NCBI GenBank assembly: GCA_910578085.1
Contig: CAJTPM010000045.1
Location: 1 to 24,620 of the forward strand
Direction of reading: 5' to 3'
From: an uncultured Lachnospiraceae bacterium
GTDB lineage: Bacteria; Bacillota; Clostridia; Lachnospirales; Lachnospiraceae
Length of the DNA stretch: 24,620 nucleotides
Part shown: piece by piece, positions 1 to 6,977 of the stretch
Layout: each line of letters starts with the position of its first letter
Numbering within the stretch: the stretch's first letter is position 1
Program-made: the position numbers and the translations under genes
The notes under the pieces: generated by a model
Database searches by the model: none
What the model was told of the DNA's origin: nothing
What the model saw: only the letters and a program-made list of their open reading frames with translations

Positions 1-260
1 AGCTGCTGCAGATTCTCCGGGCGTATCATCCCCATAACGCGCTGTATGGTATCGTGAGACGGAACTCCATTCTTCAATTCGATATACTGTCTCAGATACT
101 CCTCATTCCACAGTGCAAAATCTGCGATCTGCTCCCATGTGTCCGCATTGGCAAGAGTTGCAAAAAGCACAATGATCAAAATATCCTTTACACTGTGGCG
201 TACTTTTCTGTGCTGCCTGACATCCTCGATGATCTCCATCCATTCCAGTAACTGCTCCAT
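1..260 (-). CDS. ISAs1-family transposase, N-terminal part (cut by window edge)
   Basis: The minus strand opens with ATG at 258-260, preceded by GGAG about nine bases upstream, and stays open to the window edge (about 86 codons). The product begins MEQLLEWMEIIEDVRQHRKV and continues with RHSVKDILIIVLFATLANADTW and NGVPSHDTIQRVM. This pattern (basic Arg/His stretch, hydrophobic helix, A-D-T-W, then N-G-x-P-S-H-D-T) matches the N-terminal helper domain of ISAs1/H-repeat-associated transposases. The DDE catalytic domain lies outside the window, so I cannot say whether the gene is intact. The element stands just downstream of the sulfatase operon on the same strand. The terminal inverted repeat and target duplication could not be placed. 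Confidence 0.85.
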   Translation of the reverse strand, partial: MEQLLEWMEIIEDVRQHRKVRHSVKDILIIVLFATLANADTWEQIADFALWNEEYLRQYIELKNGVPSHDTIQRVMGMIRPENLQQ

Positions 261-308
261 ATCACCATCTCCGTTTTTATTTCCATTATAACGGATAATG
301 GAGCAGTT
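250..308 (-). promoter_or_regulatory. Transposase promoter with start-codon-sequestering inverted repeat
   Basis: On the minus strand a TATAAT box lies at 285-290 inside a 7-bp palindrome (CCATTAT/ATAATGG, 283-301); the -35 region is weak (TGAACA-like). An 11-bp perfect inverted repeat, AACTGCTCCAT (250-260) and ATGGAGCAGTT (298-308), spans it, and one arm contains the ATG. A transcript started from the native -10 would begin near 278 and lack the outer arm. A transcript reading in from upstream would carry both arms and could fold over the start codon. This arrangement is known from IS elements such as IS10 and IS50; its operation here is inferred. Confidence 0.5.
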
Positions 309-326
309 TGTTCACATTTTATTTAC

Positions 327-407
327 TCATGCGTTTGTCGTGGCTCTCTTTCTTATCCAGAACAGCAACAGCACAATACTGATTCCCATCAGAAAATAAT
401 GGGTATC
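327..407 (-). other. In-frame open extension after the sulfatase stop, encoding a membrane-anchor-like tail
   Basis: After the TAG stop of the sulfatase (408-410) the same frame stays open for 26 codons to a TGA at 327-329. It encodes DTHYFL, then MGISIVLLLFWIRKRATTNA. That is a short hydrophobic segment followed by Lys/Arg residues, typical of a C-terminal membrane anchor. The internal ATG at 387-389 has no ribosome site, so an independent gene is unlikely. It may be the tail of another membrane protein left behind by rearrangement next to the IS element, or an older C-terminus of the sulfatase. It may also be chance. Confidence 0.25.
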
Positions 408-2189
408 CTACCGCACCCTCGCAAGCTTATTTATAAAATAAAAGTTCTTACTTTCGTCTTCCGAATAAAACCGCTTTGCCAGTGTTTCAAAATGCCTGCG
501 CCCGACGGTCTTATCTTTACTTTTCTCCATCACTTCCCGGAAGGCCTCAAAATATTCCTCCACCCGTTCTTCGCCCACCAGGGACAGCATGCCGATAAAG
601 ATCTGTCTTGCGTCTGCCTCCCACTGATACTCTTTCGTGATGGGAAAACTGTCAAACCCCGGCCGTCTCTCACGCTCCTCCAGCACAAGGTTTCCATCAT
701 ACGCCGTTTTCCTGTCAAGTCCCAGACGCTCATACTGCTCCACCGGAGCATCGCTTAACTCCATCATACGAAGCAGGGCCTGTATCATCTCCGCCTCCAG
801 GGCCGGATCATCCAAAGGCTTTAACTGCTCCGGATCCTCCCGGAGATCAAACAGGAAATTCCCGTACTGGAAGGAATTGCAGAAAGTAGCGTTGGCAAGC
901 CTGCCCGGAACCGGGATCTTCATCAACCGCGCTCCCTTTGTAAAGGAAAAGGGCCCGCAGATCTCCATCTTTTCCAGTTCCTTCGGTCCAAACATGGTAT
1001 CCTGATGAGTCGGCATCAGCGTATACTCGTACAAAGGCGTATTGCCGACGGAGGCCGAAGCCCTCATATAGAGATATCTTCCATCCGTGATATTGACAAA
1101 GGAGCCATGGAAACCAAAGAGCGCATAATCCCTGATCTTTTCGTCCGACATAAGCACCGGCCTCAGAGATTTTCCCTGCATCTCCGGCGCAGCCTTAATT
1201 CCGAAAAAGTCAAGCAGCGTCACCGGGATATCAATGCTCTGGCAGAGCGCTTCCCGCCTTTCCCCTCTGACAGGAACCTGCGGATCCCACAGGAAAAACG
1301 GCGTATTAGCCAGTTCATTATAGCAGGGCATTACAGACTTGGCCCACCAGTCTTTCTCGCCCAGCAGAAAACCATGATCCGTATTCACAACCAGCATCGT
1401 ATCTTTCCACATATCATGGGCATCCATGAAGTCCAGCACTCTTCCCAGATTCCTGTCGCACTGCGACAACACTGCGGCATACCGCCTGCGTATATGCTGC
1501 ACCTGTTCCTCAGTTTCCGTAACAGGAGCATAAGGCGGCCAGTCAAAATGAGGCCCTGTGTAATCCGGATCGCAGTCCTGTTCGACATCAAACGGCTCAT
1601 GGGGCGAAAAGGTCTCGATCTGCAAAAACCAGTTATCCTTCCCCGCATTTAACTGAAGAAATTCCAGCCCGTCATCAAACACACTGTCCATGGGCCACTT
1701 GCCTCTCTGTCTGTAAAGTTCCCGGTTGCACCAGTTATTTCTCCACCACTCGGGATGGGTAAATTCGCGCATGGTGGGCACATGTTCCGGAATCTCCGGA
1801 TCATCCGAACGTAACGCCCAGGGATCCGCCTCCTGCCCTCTCTTGCACTCCCAGCTGGAGTACATCGTATGATAAGTGCAGCCCCCGGTCTCCCAGTAAT
1901 GCCCATGGTCGCTGACAAGCCTCGTAAAAATGCCATGCTCTTTTAAAATCTGCGGCATGGAGTTGTCAAAGGGCTCCATTGGTCCCCAGCTTCTGTGCAG
2001 AAAGCTGTAGCGCCCTGTCTGGAGATCCCTGCGGGCAGGCATACAGGGCAGACTCCCCGCGTAAAAGTTATCAAAGCAGGCAGTTTTTTCCGCCAGTCTC
2101 CTAAAATTCGGCGTCTCAGTAAAGCTGCATCCATAGGGTTCCAGAAACCGGCGGTTCAACGAATCAAACATAACCATAATCGCCCTCAT
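408..2189 (-). CDS. Sulfatase family hydrolase, Cys-type, cytoplasmic
   Basis: This 593-residue alkaline-phosphatase-superfamily sulfatase has the N-terminal metal ligand in MVMFDS (Asp9), the formylglycine site Cys49-Met-Pro-Ala-Arg53 (C-x-P-x-R), and a second metal site at NTDHG (Asp271-His272) followed by GEKDWWAKS. A Cys at the active site requires conversion by an anaerobic sulfatase-maturating enzyme, which is not in this window. There is no signal peptide, so it acts in the cytoplasm. I chose the start at 2187-2189 because GGAGGAG lies ten bases upstream; the longer open frame runs back into tctA and has no ribosome site. It sits two bases after the tctA stop, so it is translationally coupled to the transporter. 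Inference: it removes sulfate from the compound imported by TctABC. Related phosphonate monoester hydrolases share this fold and motif, so the substrate is open. Confidence 0.9.
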   Translation of the reverse strand: MRAIMVMFDSLNRRFLEPYGCSFTETPNFRRLAEKTACFDNFYAGSLPCMPARRDLQTGRYSFLHRSWGPMEPFDNSMPQILKEHGIFTRLVSDHGHYWETGGCTYHTMYSSWECKRGQEADPWALRSDDPEIPEHVPTMREFTHPEWWRNNWCNRELYRQRGKWPMDSVFDDGLEFLQLNAGKDNWFLQIETFSPHEPFDVEQDCDPDYTGPHFDWPPYAPVTETEEQVQHIRRRYAAVLSQCDRNLGRVLDFMDAHDMWKDTMLVVNTDHGFLLGEKDWWAKSVMPCYNELANTPFFLWDPQVPVRGERREALCQSIDIPVTLLDFFGIKAAPEMQGKSLRPVLMSDEKIRDYALFGFHGSFVNITDGRYLYMRASASVGNTPLYEYTLMPTHQDTMFGPKELEKMEICGPFSFTKGARLMKIPVPGRLANATFCNSFQYGNFLFDLREDPEQLKPLDDPALEAEMIQALLRMMELSDAPVEQYERLGLDRKTAYDGNLVLEERERRPGFDSFPITKEYQWEADARQIFIGMLSLVGEERVEEYFEAFREVMEKSKDKTVGRRHFETLAKRFYSEDESKNFYFINKLARVR

Positions 2190-2191
2190 GA

Positions 2192-3688
2192 TCACATCTC
2201 CTCCTTCCGTCCTTTTTTCAGGTGGCGCAGTGCATTCACCGCCGTAACCACCGGCACCAGTACCGCTATGGCAAACAGAACCGTCCCTACTGACATTCTG
2301 AAAGCGCACTCCGCAAAGCTGCCGTAATAGACGATGGATCTGCGCAGATTTTCCTCCACCATACCGCCCAGGATCAGCCCCAGGATCAACGGCGCAGTGG
2401 GATACCCGTTTTTATCAAGGACATAGCCCAGGATCAAAAAGCCTATTGTATAGTACAGGTCAAATGCATTGGAATTCAGGCAAAAAATTCCTGTAATACA
2501 AAAGGCGGCAATGTAAGGCATCAGATACATTTTCGGAACGCTCAGGATCTTCGCCATGATCCCCAGCGTCGACGCCTGATAAAGGAACATGAAAATATTA
2601 GCAATAAATACGGCAAAGATGATCGTGCGGAACAAAACCGGCTGATCCATGCTGAGTTTCGGCCCCAGGGCGATCCCCTGTACGACCAGGGCGCCCATCA
2701 TCACCGCTGTAGCGGTATCTCCCGGCACAGAAAGAGACAAAAGAGGAATTAGTGCCCCGCCTGTTGTGGCATTATTGGCAGCTTCCGCTGCAACCACCCC
2801 TTCCTCACAGCCTTTTCCGAACTCTTCCGGTGTTTTAGAGGCCTTCTTTGCCGCCGCATAGGATACCATGGCGGCAGGGCCTCCTCCCAGCCCGGGAAGA
2901 ATACCGATCACCGTCCCGATAACAGAAGAACGCAAAAACGCGCGGATATATTTTTTGATGCTCTGAAAATCCAGCATATGAAAAAACTTTCTATCCACTT
3001 TTTCCACCACCGGAATCTCCCGCATTCTGGCCGCGTTATTGACGATCTCCGGCAGAGCAAAAACGCCGATAACCACTGCCACCAGAGCAAATCCATTCCT
3101 CAGATGAGCGCTCCCGAATGCATAGCGGTACGCCACGCCGTCGATAGGACTTTGTCCCACACAGCACGCCAGAAGACCGATCCCCAGTGAAATACAGCCC
3201 TTGACCATATTGCCCTTTGCCAGAACAGTGACCAACGACAGTGCTAAAATACTTGCCCCAAAATATTCCCAGGGGCCAAAGGTAAGCGCAATCTTTGAAA
3301 GAAGCGGCGCAAGGATCAACAGCATCACGGAACTGAAAATCCCTCCAAAAAAGCTGGCGAAAGCGCCGATGGTCAGGGCTCTTGTCCCTTCGCCTTTCTG
3401 TGCCATCGGGTATCCGTCAAAAACCGTCGCCACGGCGGCAGCCGTTCCCGGTATCTTCAAAAGTATCGCGGCCACAAGCCCTCCTGAAACACCTCCCATA
3501 TAAATTCCCATGAGCAGGCATACCGAGGGAACCGGATCCATGATCATGGTGATCGGAAGCACCAGGGCAATGGCGATAGGCGTATTTAACCCCGGTATGG
3601 CCCCAAACACATTTCCCAGGACAACCCCCGCCAGAATTAACAGCAGACTGGTGGGATTCAGTATATTTTGCAGAACCTCTACAAACAT
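2192..3688 (-). CDS. tctA: Tripartite tricarboxylate transporter permease, large subunit (TctA family)
   Basis: This 498-residue protein has about a dozen hydrophobic segments and the family's N-terminal signature region VLGNVFGAIPGLNTPIAIALVLP, with the second glycine-rich repeat GTVIGILPGLGGGPAAMVSYAAA near residue 265. It is the main membrane channel of TctABC secondary transporters, which use an extracellular solute-binding protein and the ion gradient. Length is normal for the family (about 500). The start at 3688 is set by AAGGAG just upstream. It follows tctB after 65 bases and ends two bases before the sulfatase start (TGATCATG), which points to coupled translation of permease and sulfatase. 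Confidence 0.95.
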   Translation of the reverse strand: MFVEVLQNILNPTSLLLILAGVVLGNVFGAIPGLNTPIAIALVLPITMIMDPVPSVCLLMGIYMGGVSGGLVAAILLKIPGTAAAVATVFDGYPMAQKGEGTRALTIGAFASFFGGIFSSVMLLILAPLLSKIALTFGPWEYFGASILALSLVTVLAKGNMVKGCISLGIGLLACCVGQSPIDGVAYRYAFGSAHLRNGFALVAVVIGVFALPEIVNNAARMREIPVVEKVDRKFFHMLDFQSIKKYIRAFLRSSVIGTVIGILPGLGGGPAAMVSYAAAKKASKTPEEFGKGCEEGVVAAEAANNATTGGALIPLLSLSVPGDTATAVMMGALVVQGIALGPKLSMDQPVLFRTIIFAVFIANIFMFLYQASTLGIMAKILSVPKMYLMPYIAAFCITGIFCLNSNAFDLYYTIGFLILGYVLDKNGYPTAPLILGLILGGMVEENLRRSIVYYGSFAECAFRMSVGTVLFAIAVLVPVVTAVNALRHLKKGRKEEM

Positions 3689-3753
3689 TATTTTACTCCT
3701 TCCTTATCGTATTTCTGTAACAGCAGGCTGTATTTCCCTGATTATCCCGGTTT

Positions 3754-4239
3754 CTAACCGACAATGCCTGACCAGATCGTACCCTGCGGCAAAGCGATGT
3801 GGACCACTTTCGCGAAAAAGAAATAACAGCCAAACGCAAATGCCACCACCACTGCATTTCGAGTCACAATAGACCGTACGCTTCCGAAGTTGTCCCTGGT
3901 AATTTTATAAAATACATTTACCGCAATCAAAAGAAACAGCATGGTCGATACAAGATAGCCGACATATTTAAAAAGAACAATATAGCCTGTCAGGGAAAGG
4001 AGAAAAAACAGGCGGCTTCCCCGAAACAGTTCTCCAAATACAAACTGCCTGTTATCCTTATTTTTTATCACCTGAATCCCGCGAAATATGATAAAACACG
4101 CCAAAAAAACAATTACAATCCGGGGCCAGAACGCCGCCCCGCCAGATGTATCCAGGACGCTGGTCTTAAAGTCAAAGCTCATACCGTAAAGCACTCCACA
4201 TACTGCCAAAGCCAGCGCCAGAAAAACTAATTCTCCCAT
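3754..4239 (-). CDS. tctB: Tripartite tricarboxylate transporter small membrane subunit (TctB family)
   Basis: This 161-residue protein has four hydrophobic segments (starting MGELVFLALALAVCGVLYGM, then FWPRIVIVFLACFIIF, a third near residue 75-95, and a C-terminal one), the usual size and layout of TctB. The motif SGGAAFWPRIV is typical of the family's first loop. The start at 4237-4239 is chosen because GGGAGGAAAAC precedes it; a longer frame to 4320 overlaps an intergenic hairpin and lacks a ribosome site. It lies between tctC and tctA in the usual C-B-A order. Confidence 0.92.
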   Translation of the reverse strand: MGELVFLALALAVCGVLYGMSFDFKTSVLDTSGGAAFWPRIVIVFLACFIIFRGIQVIKNKDNRQFVFGELFRGSRLFFLLSLTGYIVLFKYVGYLVSTMLFLLIAVNVFYKITRDNFGSVRSIVTRNAVVVAFAFGCYFFFAKVVHIALPQGTIWSGIVG

Positions 4240-4269
4240 GTTTTCCTCCCTTTCTATTCCAGTACCGCT

Positions 4270-4363
4270 ATGCATCGCTTTTTGCGATGCATTGGCCTCG
4301 TCCAGTACAACTTCTGACAAAATCGATTTCCGGCCGCTGAAATTCGCGTCCGTAAATCGATTT
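4270..4363 (-). promoter_or_regulatory. Intercistronic stem-loops between tctC and tctB
   Basis: A perfect 9-bp hairpin (ATGCATCGC, 4270-4278; GCGATGCAT, 4284-4292) has a loop of five T (five A in the mRNA). Upstream in transcription order, the 10-bp palindrome AAATCGATTT occurs twice (4320-4329 and 4354-4363), so the two copies can also pair with each other around a 24-base loop. No U-tract follows in the mRNA, so this is not a classic terminator. Structures here commonly protect the 3' end of a binding-protein message, giving more TctC than TctAB; that role is inferred. Confidence 0.5.
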
Positions 4364-4396
4364 GTGCACTGTCAGGCCACTTGCTGTCAAAACAGG

Positions 4397-5473
4397 TTAT
4401 TCCAAAATATCTGCAACCGCTTCATTTGTCTGTTCCTGCGTGTCCGCGCAGATCTGTGCATAAACCCCCGGATCCTCGCAGCGCGCTCCATATCCCAACG
4501 CATTCAGCTCGGCAATACATTCCGGATCTTCGGAACAGGTTTTGATCAGATCCGCATAATACTGTACGACCTCCGCATCGGTTCCCACGGGCATCCACAT
4601 GCCGAAGGACTGGAGCAGATAGTCAAAATCTGAATATCCAAGAGACGCCGCCGAGGGCAGATCCTCAAAACCGGGAATCACCGTATCTTCTTTGGAAAAT
4701 GCCATCAAAAGACGGAAATCACCAGACTCCACATACTGAGACAAATTCCCCACCCCGTCAATATAAGCATCAATCCGGTTGCTCATCAGCTCGGTCGCCT
4801 TTGTATCAACCCCAATATCTACCATTTTAAAAGAGATCTGTTCCTTCTCCTGAATAGCTAAAGCCGCCAGCTGGGGGAGTGTGCCGGAAACAGTACCCAT
4901 GCGGATCGTATCCGGGTTTTCTCTGACAGCAGCAACAAAATCTTCATACGTTTCATAGGGTGAATCTGCATTTACCACTAATGCTACCCAGGAATCACAC
5001 CACATTGTCACGGGCGTAAAATCTTCATAGGTGAAATCAGCGTTGCCAAGGGCTGCCTGCAGATAATACCCCACCGGCACATGCAACAGCGTATAGCCAT
5101 CCGGCTCCATCGACTTTACCTGCTCTGCCGCAACCTGACCACCGGAACCGGTAATATTGCTGACAACCACATTCACCCCCGCATACTTCGACATATACTT
5201 CGCCACAATTCGTGCAGGAATGTCCGCTGTACCCCCGGCATCAAATCCCACAATAAAAGAAATATCCTTTTCCGGGGTAAATTTTGCCTCTTCCCCCAAA
5301 GGGGCCTGATCCGCTTCCTCATTTTCCGTTTCTGCCGTCTGCTCTTCCACTTCCAGTTCCAAAACCTCCGTTTCCTGCGTTTTCTGCTCCGCCTCGCTGC
5401 CACAGGCGCAAATATTTAAGAGTAATACAAACGTCAATAATAATACGGTCACTTTTTTTATCATTTTTTTCAT
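4397..5473 (-). CDS. tctC: Tripartite tricarboxylate transporter substrate-binding lipoprotein (TctC/Bug family)
   Basis: This 358-residue extracytoplasmic receptor has a lipoprotein signal peptide (MKKMIKK, hydrophobic core, lipobox I-C-A-C with Cys24 as the likely lipidated residue). An acidic, low-complexity linker rich in Glu and Gln follows (residues about 26-62). The Bug/TctC domain then starts at KDISFIVGFDAGGTADIPAR, with the family's hallmark GGxxDxxAR-type loop and the later region NITGSGGQVAAEQV. Such proteins capture small carboxylates or related organic anions at the cell surface and hand them to TctAB. The start is fixed by GGAGG nine bases upstream. It is the first gene of the transporter/sulfatase operon and lies directly downstream of the lacI-type gene and its operator. 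Confidence 0.93.
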   Translation of the reverse strand: MKKMIKKVTVLLLTFVLLLNICACGSEAEQKTQETEVLELEVEEQTAETENEEADQAPLGEEAKFTPEKDISFIVGFDAGGTADIPARIVAKYMSKYAGVNVVVSNITGSGGQVAAEQVKSMEPDGYTLLHVPVGYYLQAALGNADFTYEDFTPVTMWCDSWVALVVNADSPYETYEDFVAAVRENPDTIRMGTVSGTLPQLAALAIQEKEQISFKMVDIGVDTKATELMSNRIDAYIDGVGNLSQYVESGDFRLLMAFSKEDTVIPGFEDLPSAASLGYSDFDYLLQSFGMWMPVGTDAEVVQYYADLIKTCSEDPECIAELNALGYGARCEDPGVYAQICADTQEQTNEAVADILE

Positions 5474-5612
5474 TTACCTTTACCTCCATGTGTGCTGTTG
5501 ATTTTACAATTTCCTTTTTATTGCCGCAAAGCAAACTCGCAATACGGACAAATCTGTCATTTCATGATCTCTCTAACTTCTTTATTCCCTCCTCTCTCTA
5601 AAATTATTCCCC

Positions 5613-5649
5613 AAAATGAAGCGCTTCATTTTTATCAAAAAAAATTATA
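5613..5649 (-). promoter_or_regulatory. tctCBA-sulfatase promoter (-10) and LacI-type operator
   Basis: A 20-bp perfect palindrome, AAAATGAAGCGCTTCATTTT (5613-5632), has the central CpG step typical of LacI-family operators. TATAAT (minus strand, 5644-5649) overlaps the lacI stop codon and lies 11-12 bases upstream of the operator, the same spacing as in the lacI promoter. The -35 region (AAAAGA) is poor, which suggests a weak promoter or a need for help. An operator just downstream of the -10 fits repression by blocking polymerase. About 140 bases of leader separate it from tctC. Confidence 0.75.
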
Positions 5650-6658
5650 TTTTGCTGACGGTGTCTCTCTTTTCCATATATCCTTTAATAAAAATTTTAC
5701 GTTCTATCTTCTCAGCTTCCCCATTTGTAATCGCCAGGAACATATCTGTTGCCTGTTTTAACAGACTTTTAAAATCACGATTGAAAGTAGTCAGCTTTTT
5801 GGGCGTTATATAATCAGAATAATACTTTCCGAAACCAACGATAGACACGTCTTCCGGCACCCGCACTTTATGATGTATGCAGGCGCTGTAAATTCCAATC
5901 GCCATGGCATCGTCCCGTGCAAGAATCAGCTGAGGCAGATTTGAATTCCGGATCGCCTCTTCAGCATAACGGTATCCGATAGCCACTTCATCTTCAGACG
6001 TGCTCACTGCATCTACCATATTGCATTCCACTCCCATCCTGGCCGACCATTTAATAATCCCCCTGCGCCGGTCTCTGATGGAAGAGATCTCCCTGTCCTT
6101 CAGATCTAAAAATGTAACACTTCTGTGGCCCTGTTCATATACATGCCGGATGATCTCCTCTGCGGCATAATCATTGTCCACAACCGTAAAAGGAATATCC
6201 ACATCTTCCAGATATCGATTGATAAATATAATACGGTCTTTCATCTGTTCGGAAAGACGTTTAAAATATCCTCTGTTCTCTGACGAATACGGCATAATAA
6301 ACAGACAGTCCACCTGACTGCTCAGCATATTCTCACATTGATTGATCTCTTCCCTTGCAGAATTCTGGGAAGTTGAGAGCATGATCCGGTAGCCTCGGGA
6401 ACGCGCAAATTCCTCCATATAGCTGAAAATCTCTGTTTCTCTCACATCGTTAATGGAAGGAACTATAACGCCCAAAAGCCCTGTCTTATCAGAGGCCAGA
6501 GCCTTTGCCTGATAATTGGGCCGGTATTCCAGTTTTTCAATAGCCATCTTTACTTTTTCAACATTTTCTTCCTTAACAGTCCCTTTTCCATTTATCACAT
6601 TTGAGATCGTGCCAAAGGAAAGTCCTGTAAGTTTCGCTATCTGTTTATAGGAAGCCAT
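5645..6658 (-). CDS. LacI-family transcriptional regulator of the tct/sulfatase operon
   Basis: This 337-residue protein has the LacI helix-turn-helix at residues 3-22 (SYKQIAKLTGLSFGTISNVI), a hinge helix near RPNYQAKAL, and a periplasmic-binding-protein-like ligand domain from about residue 60 (GLLGVIVPSINDV) to near the C-terminus (PEDVSIVGFGKYYSDYITPKKLTT). It should bind a small effector and release its operator. The effector is probably the transported compound or its desulfated product (inference). It is transcribed ahead of, and in line with, tctC. Palindromic operators lie upstream of both genes, so it is most likely an autoregulated local repressor. The ATG at 6656-6658 has GAGGAGA upstream. 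Confidence 0.93.
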   Translation of the reverse strand: MASYKQIAKLTGLSFGTISNVINGKGTVKEENVEKVKMAIEKLEYRPNYQAKALASDKTGLLGVIVPSINDVRETEIFSYMEEFARSRGYRIMLSTSQNSAREEINQCENMLSSQVDCLFIMPYSSENRGYFKRLSEQMKDRIIFINRYLEDVDIPFTVVDNDYAAEEIIRHVYEQGHRSVTFLDLKDREISSIRDRRRGIIKWSARMGVECNMVDAVSTSEDEVAIGYRYAEEAIRNSNLPQLILARDDAMAIGIYSACIHHKVRVPEDVSIVGFGKYYSDYITPKKLTTFNRDFKSLLKQATDMFLAITNGEAEKIERKIFIKGYMEKRDTVSKI

Positions 6659-6680
6659 GCGTCAGTCTCCTCTGTTCATT

Positions 6681-6739
6681 AAATGAAGCGCTTCATTTCT
6701 ATTTAATTCATTATATCCTTCTCCTATATTTTCTGTCAA
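6681..6739 (-). promoter_or_regulatory. lacI promoter with autoregulatory operator
   Basis: On the minus strand a consensus -35 TTGACA (6734-6739), an 18-base spacer and a consensus -10 TATAAT (6710-6715) are followed 11 bases downstream by AAATGAAGCGCTTCATTT (6681-6698). This is the same 18-mer found before tctC. The operator covers roughly +4 to +21, so bound regulator should block initiation. An 8-bp hairpin-forming repeat (GATAAATA/TATTTATC, 6742-6764) sits just upstream of the -35. It could be a second regulatory site, but nothing else supports that. Confidence 0.85.
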
Positions 6740-6849
6740 TTGATAAATATCACAATTATTTATCGCCCTTTTTGTACACTTTCACTGAATATCGGAAAAA
6801 TAAAATACCGTGGAATAGAATCTCCAGGTAACAGTTCCAGAGCGCCAAC

Positions 6850-6878
6850 TTGCCTGTGTTGTTTCTTCATGCTAAAAT
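6850..6878 (+). promoter_or_regulatory. Probable promoter of the threonine-aldolase gene
   Basis: TTGCCT (6850-6855) and TAAAAT (6873-6878) are separated by exactly 17 bases, about 100 bases before the ATG at 6978. The remainder of the 6740-6977 gap shows no gene. A small TGCAC/GTGCA hairpin near 6914-6927 is too weak to interpret. Confidence 0.5.
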
Positions 6879-6977
6879 AATATGAAATTTATACGTTGCA
6901 ATGATTCTGCTGCACAACGTGCAAAAAAGTAAAACCTTTTCCGTACAGCATAGAACACATAAAACAGGAGGACAATT

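Noticed and set aside
1005..1652. Plus-strand open frame of 215 codons
   Set aside because: It is antisense to the sulfatase, whose catalytic motifs are intact; the translated product is low-complexity and His/Arg-rich.
5613..6698. AAATGAAGCGCTTCATTT as a CcpA cre site
   Set aside because: The centre resembles cre (both are LacI-family operators), but the arms are two bases shorter than TGAAAGCGCTTTCA. Copies before lacI and tctC with equal spacing fit the local regulator better.
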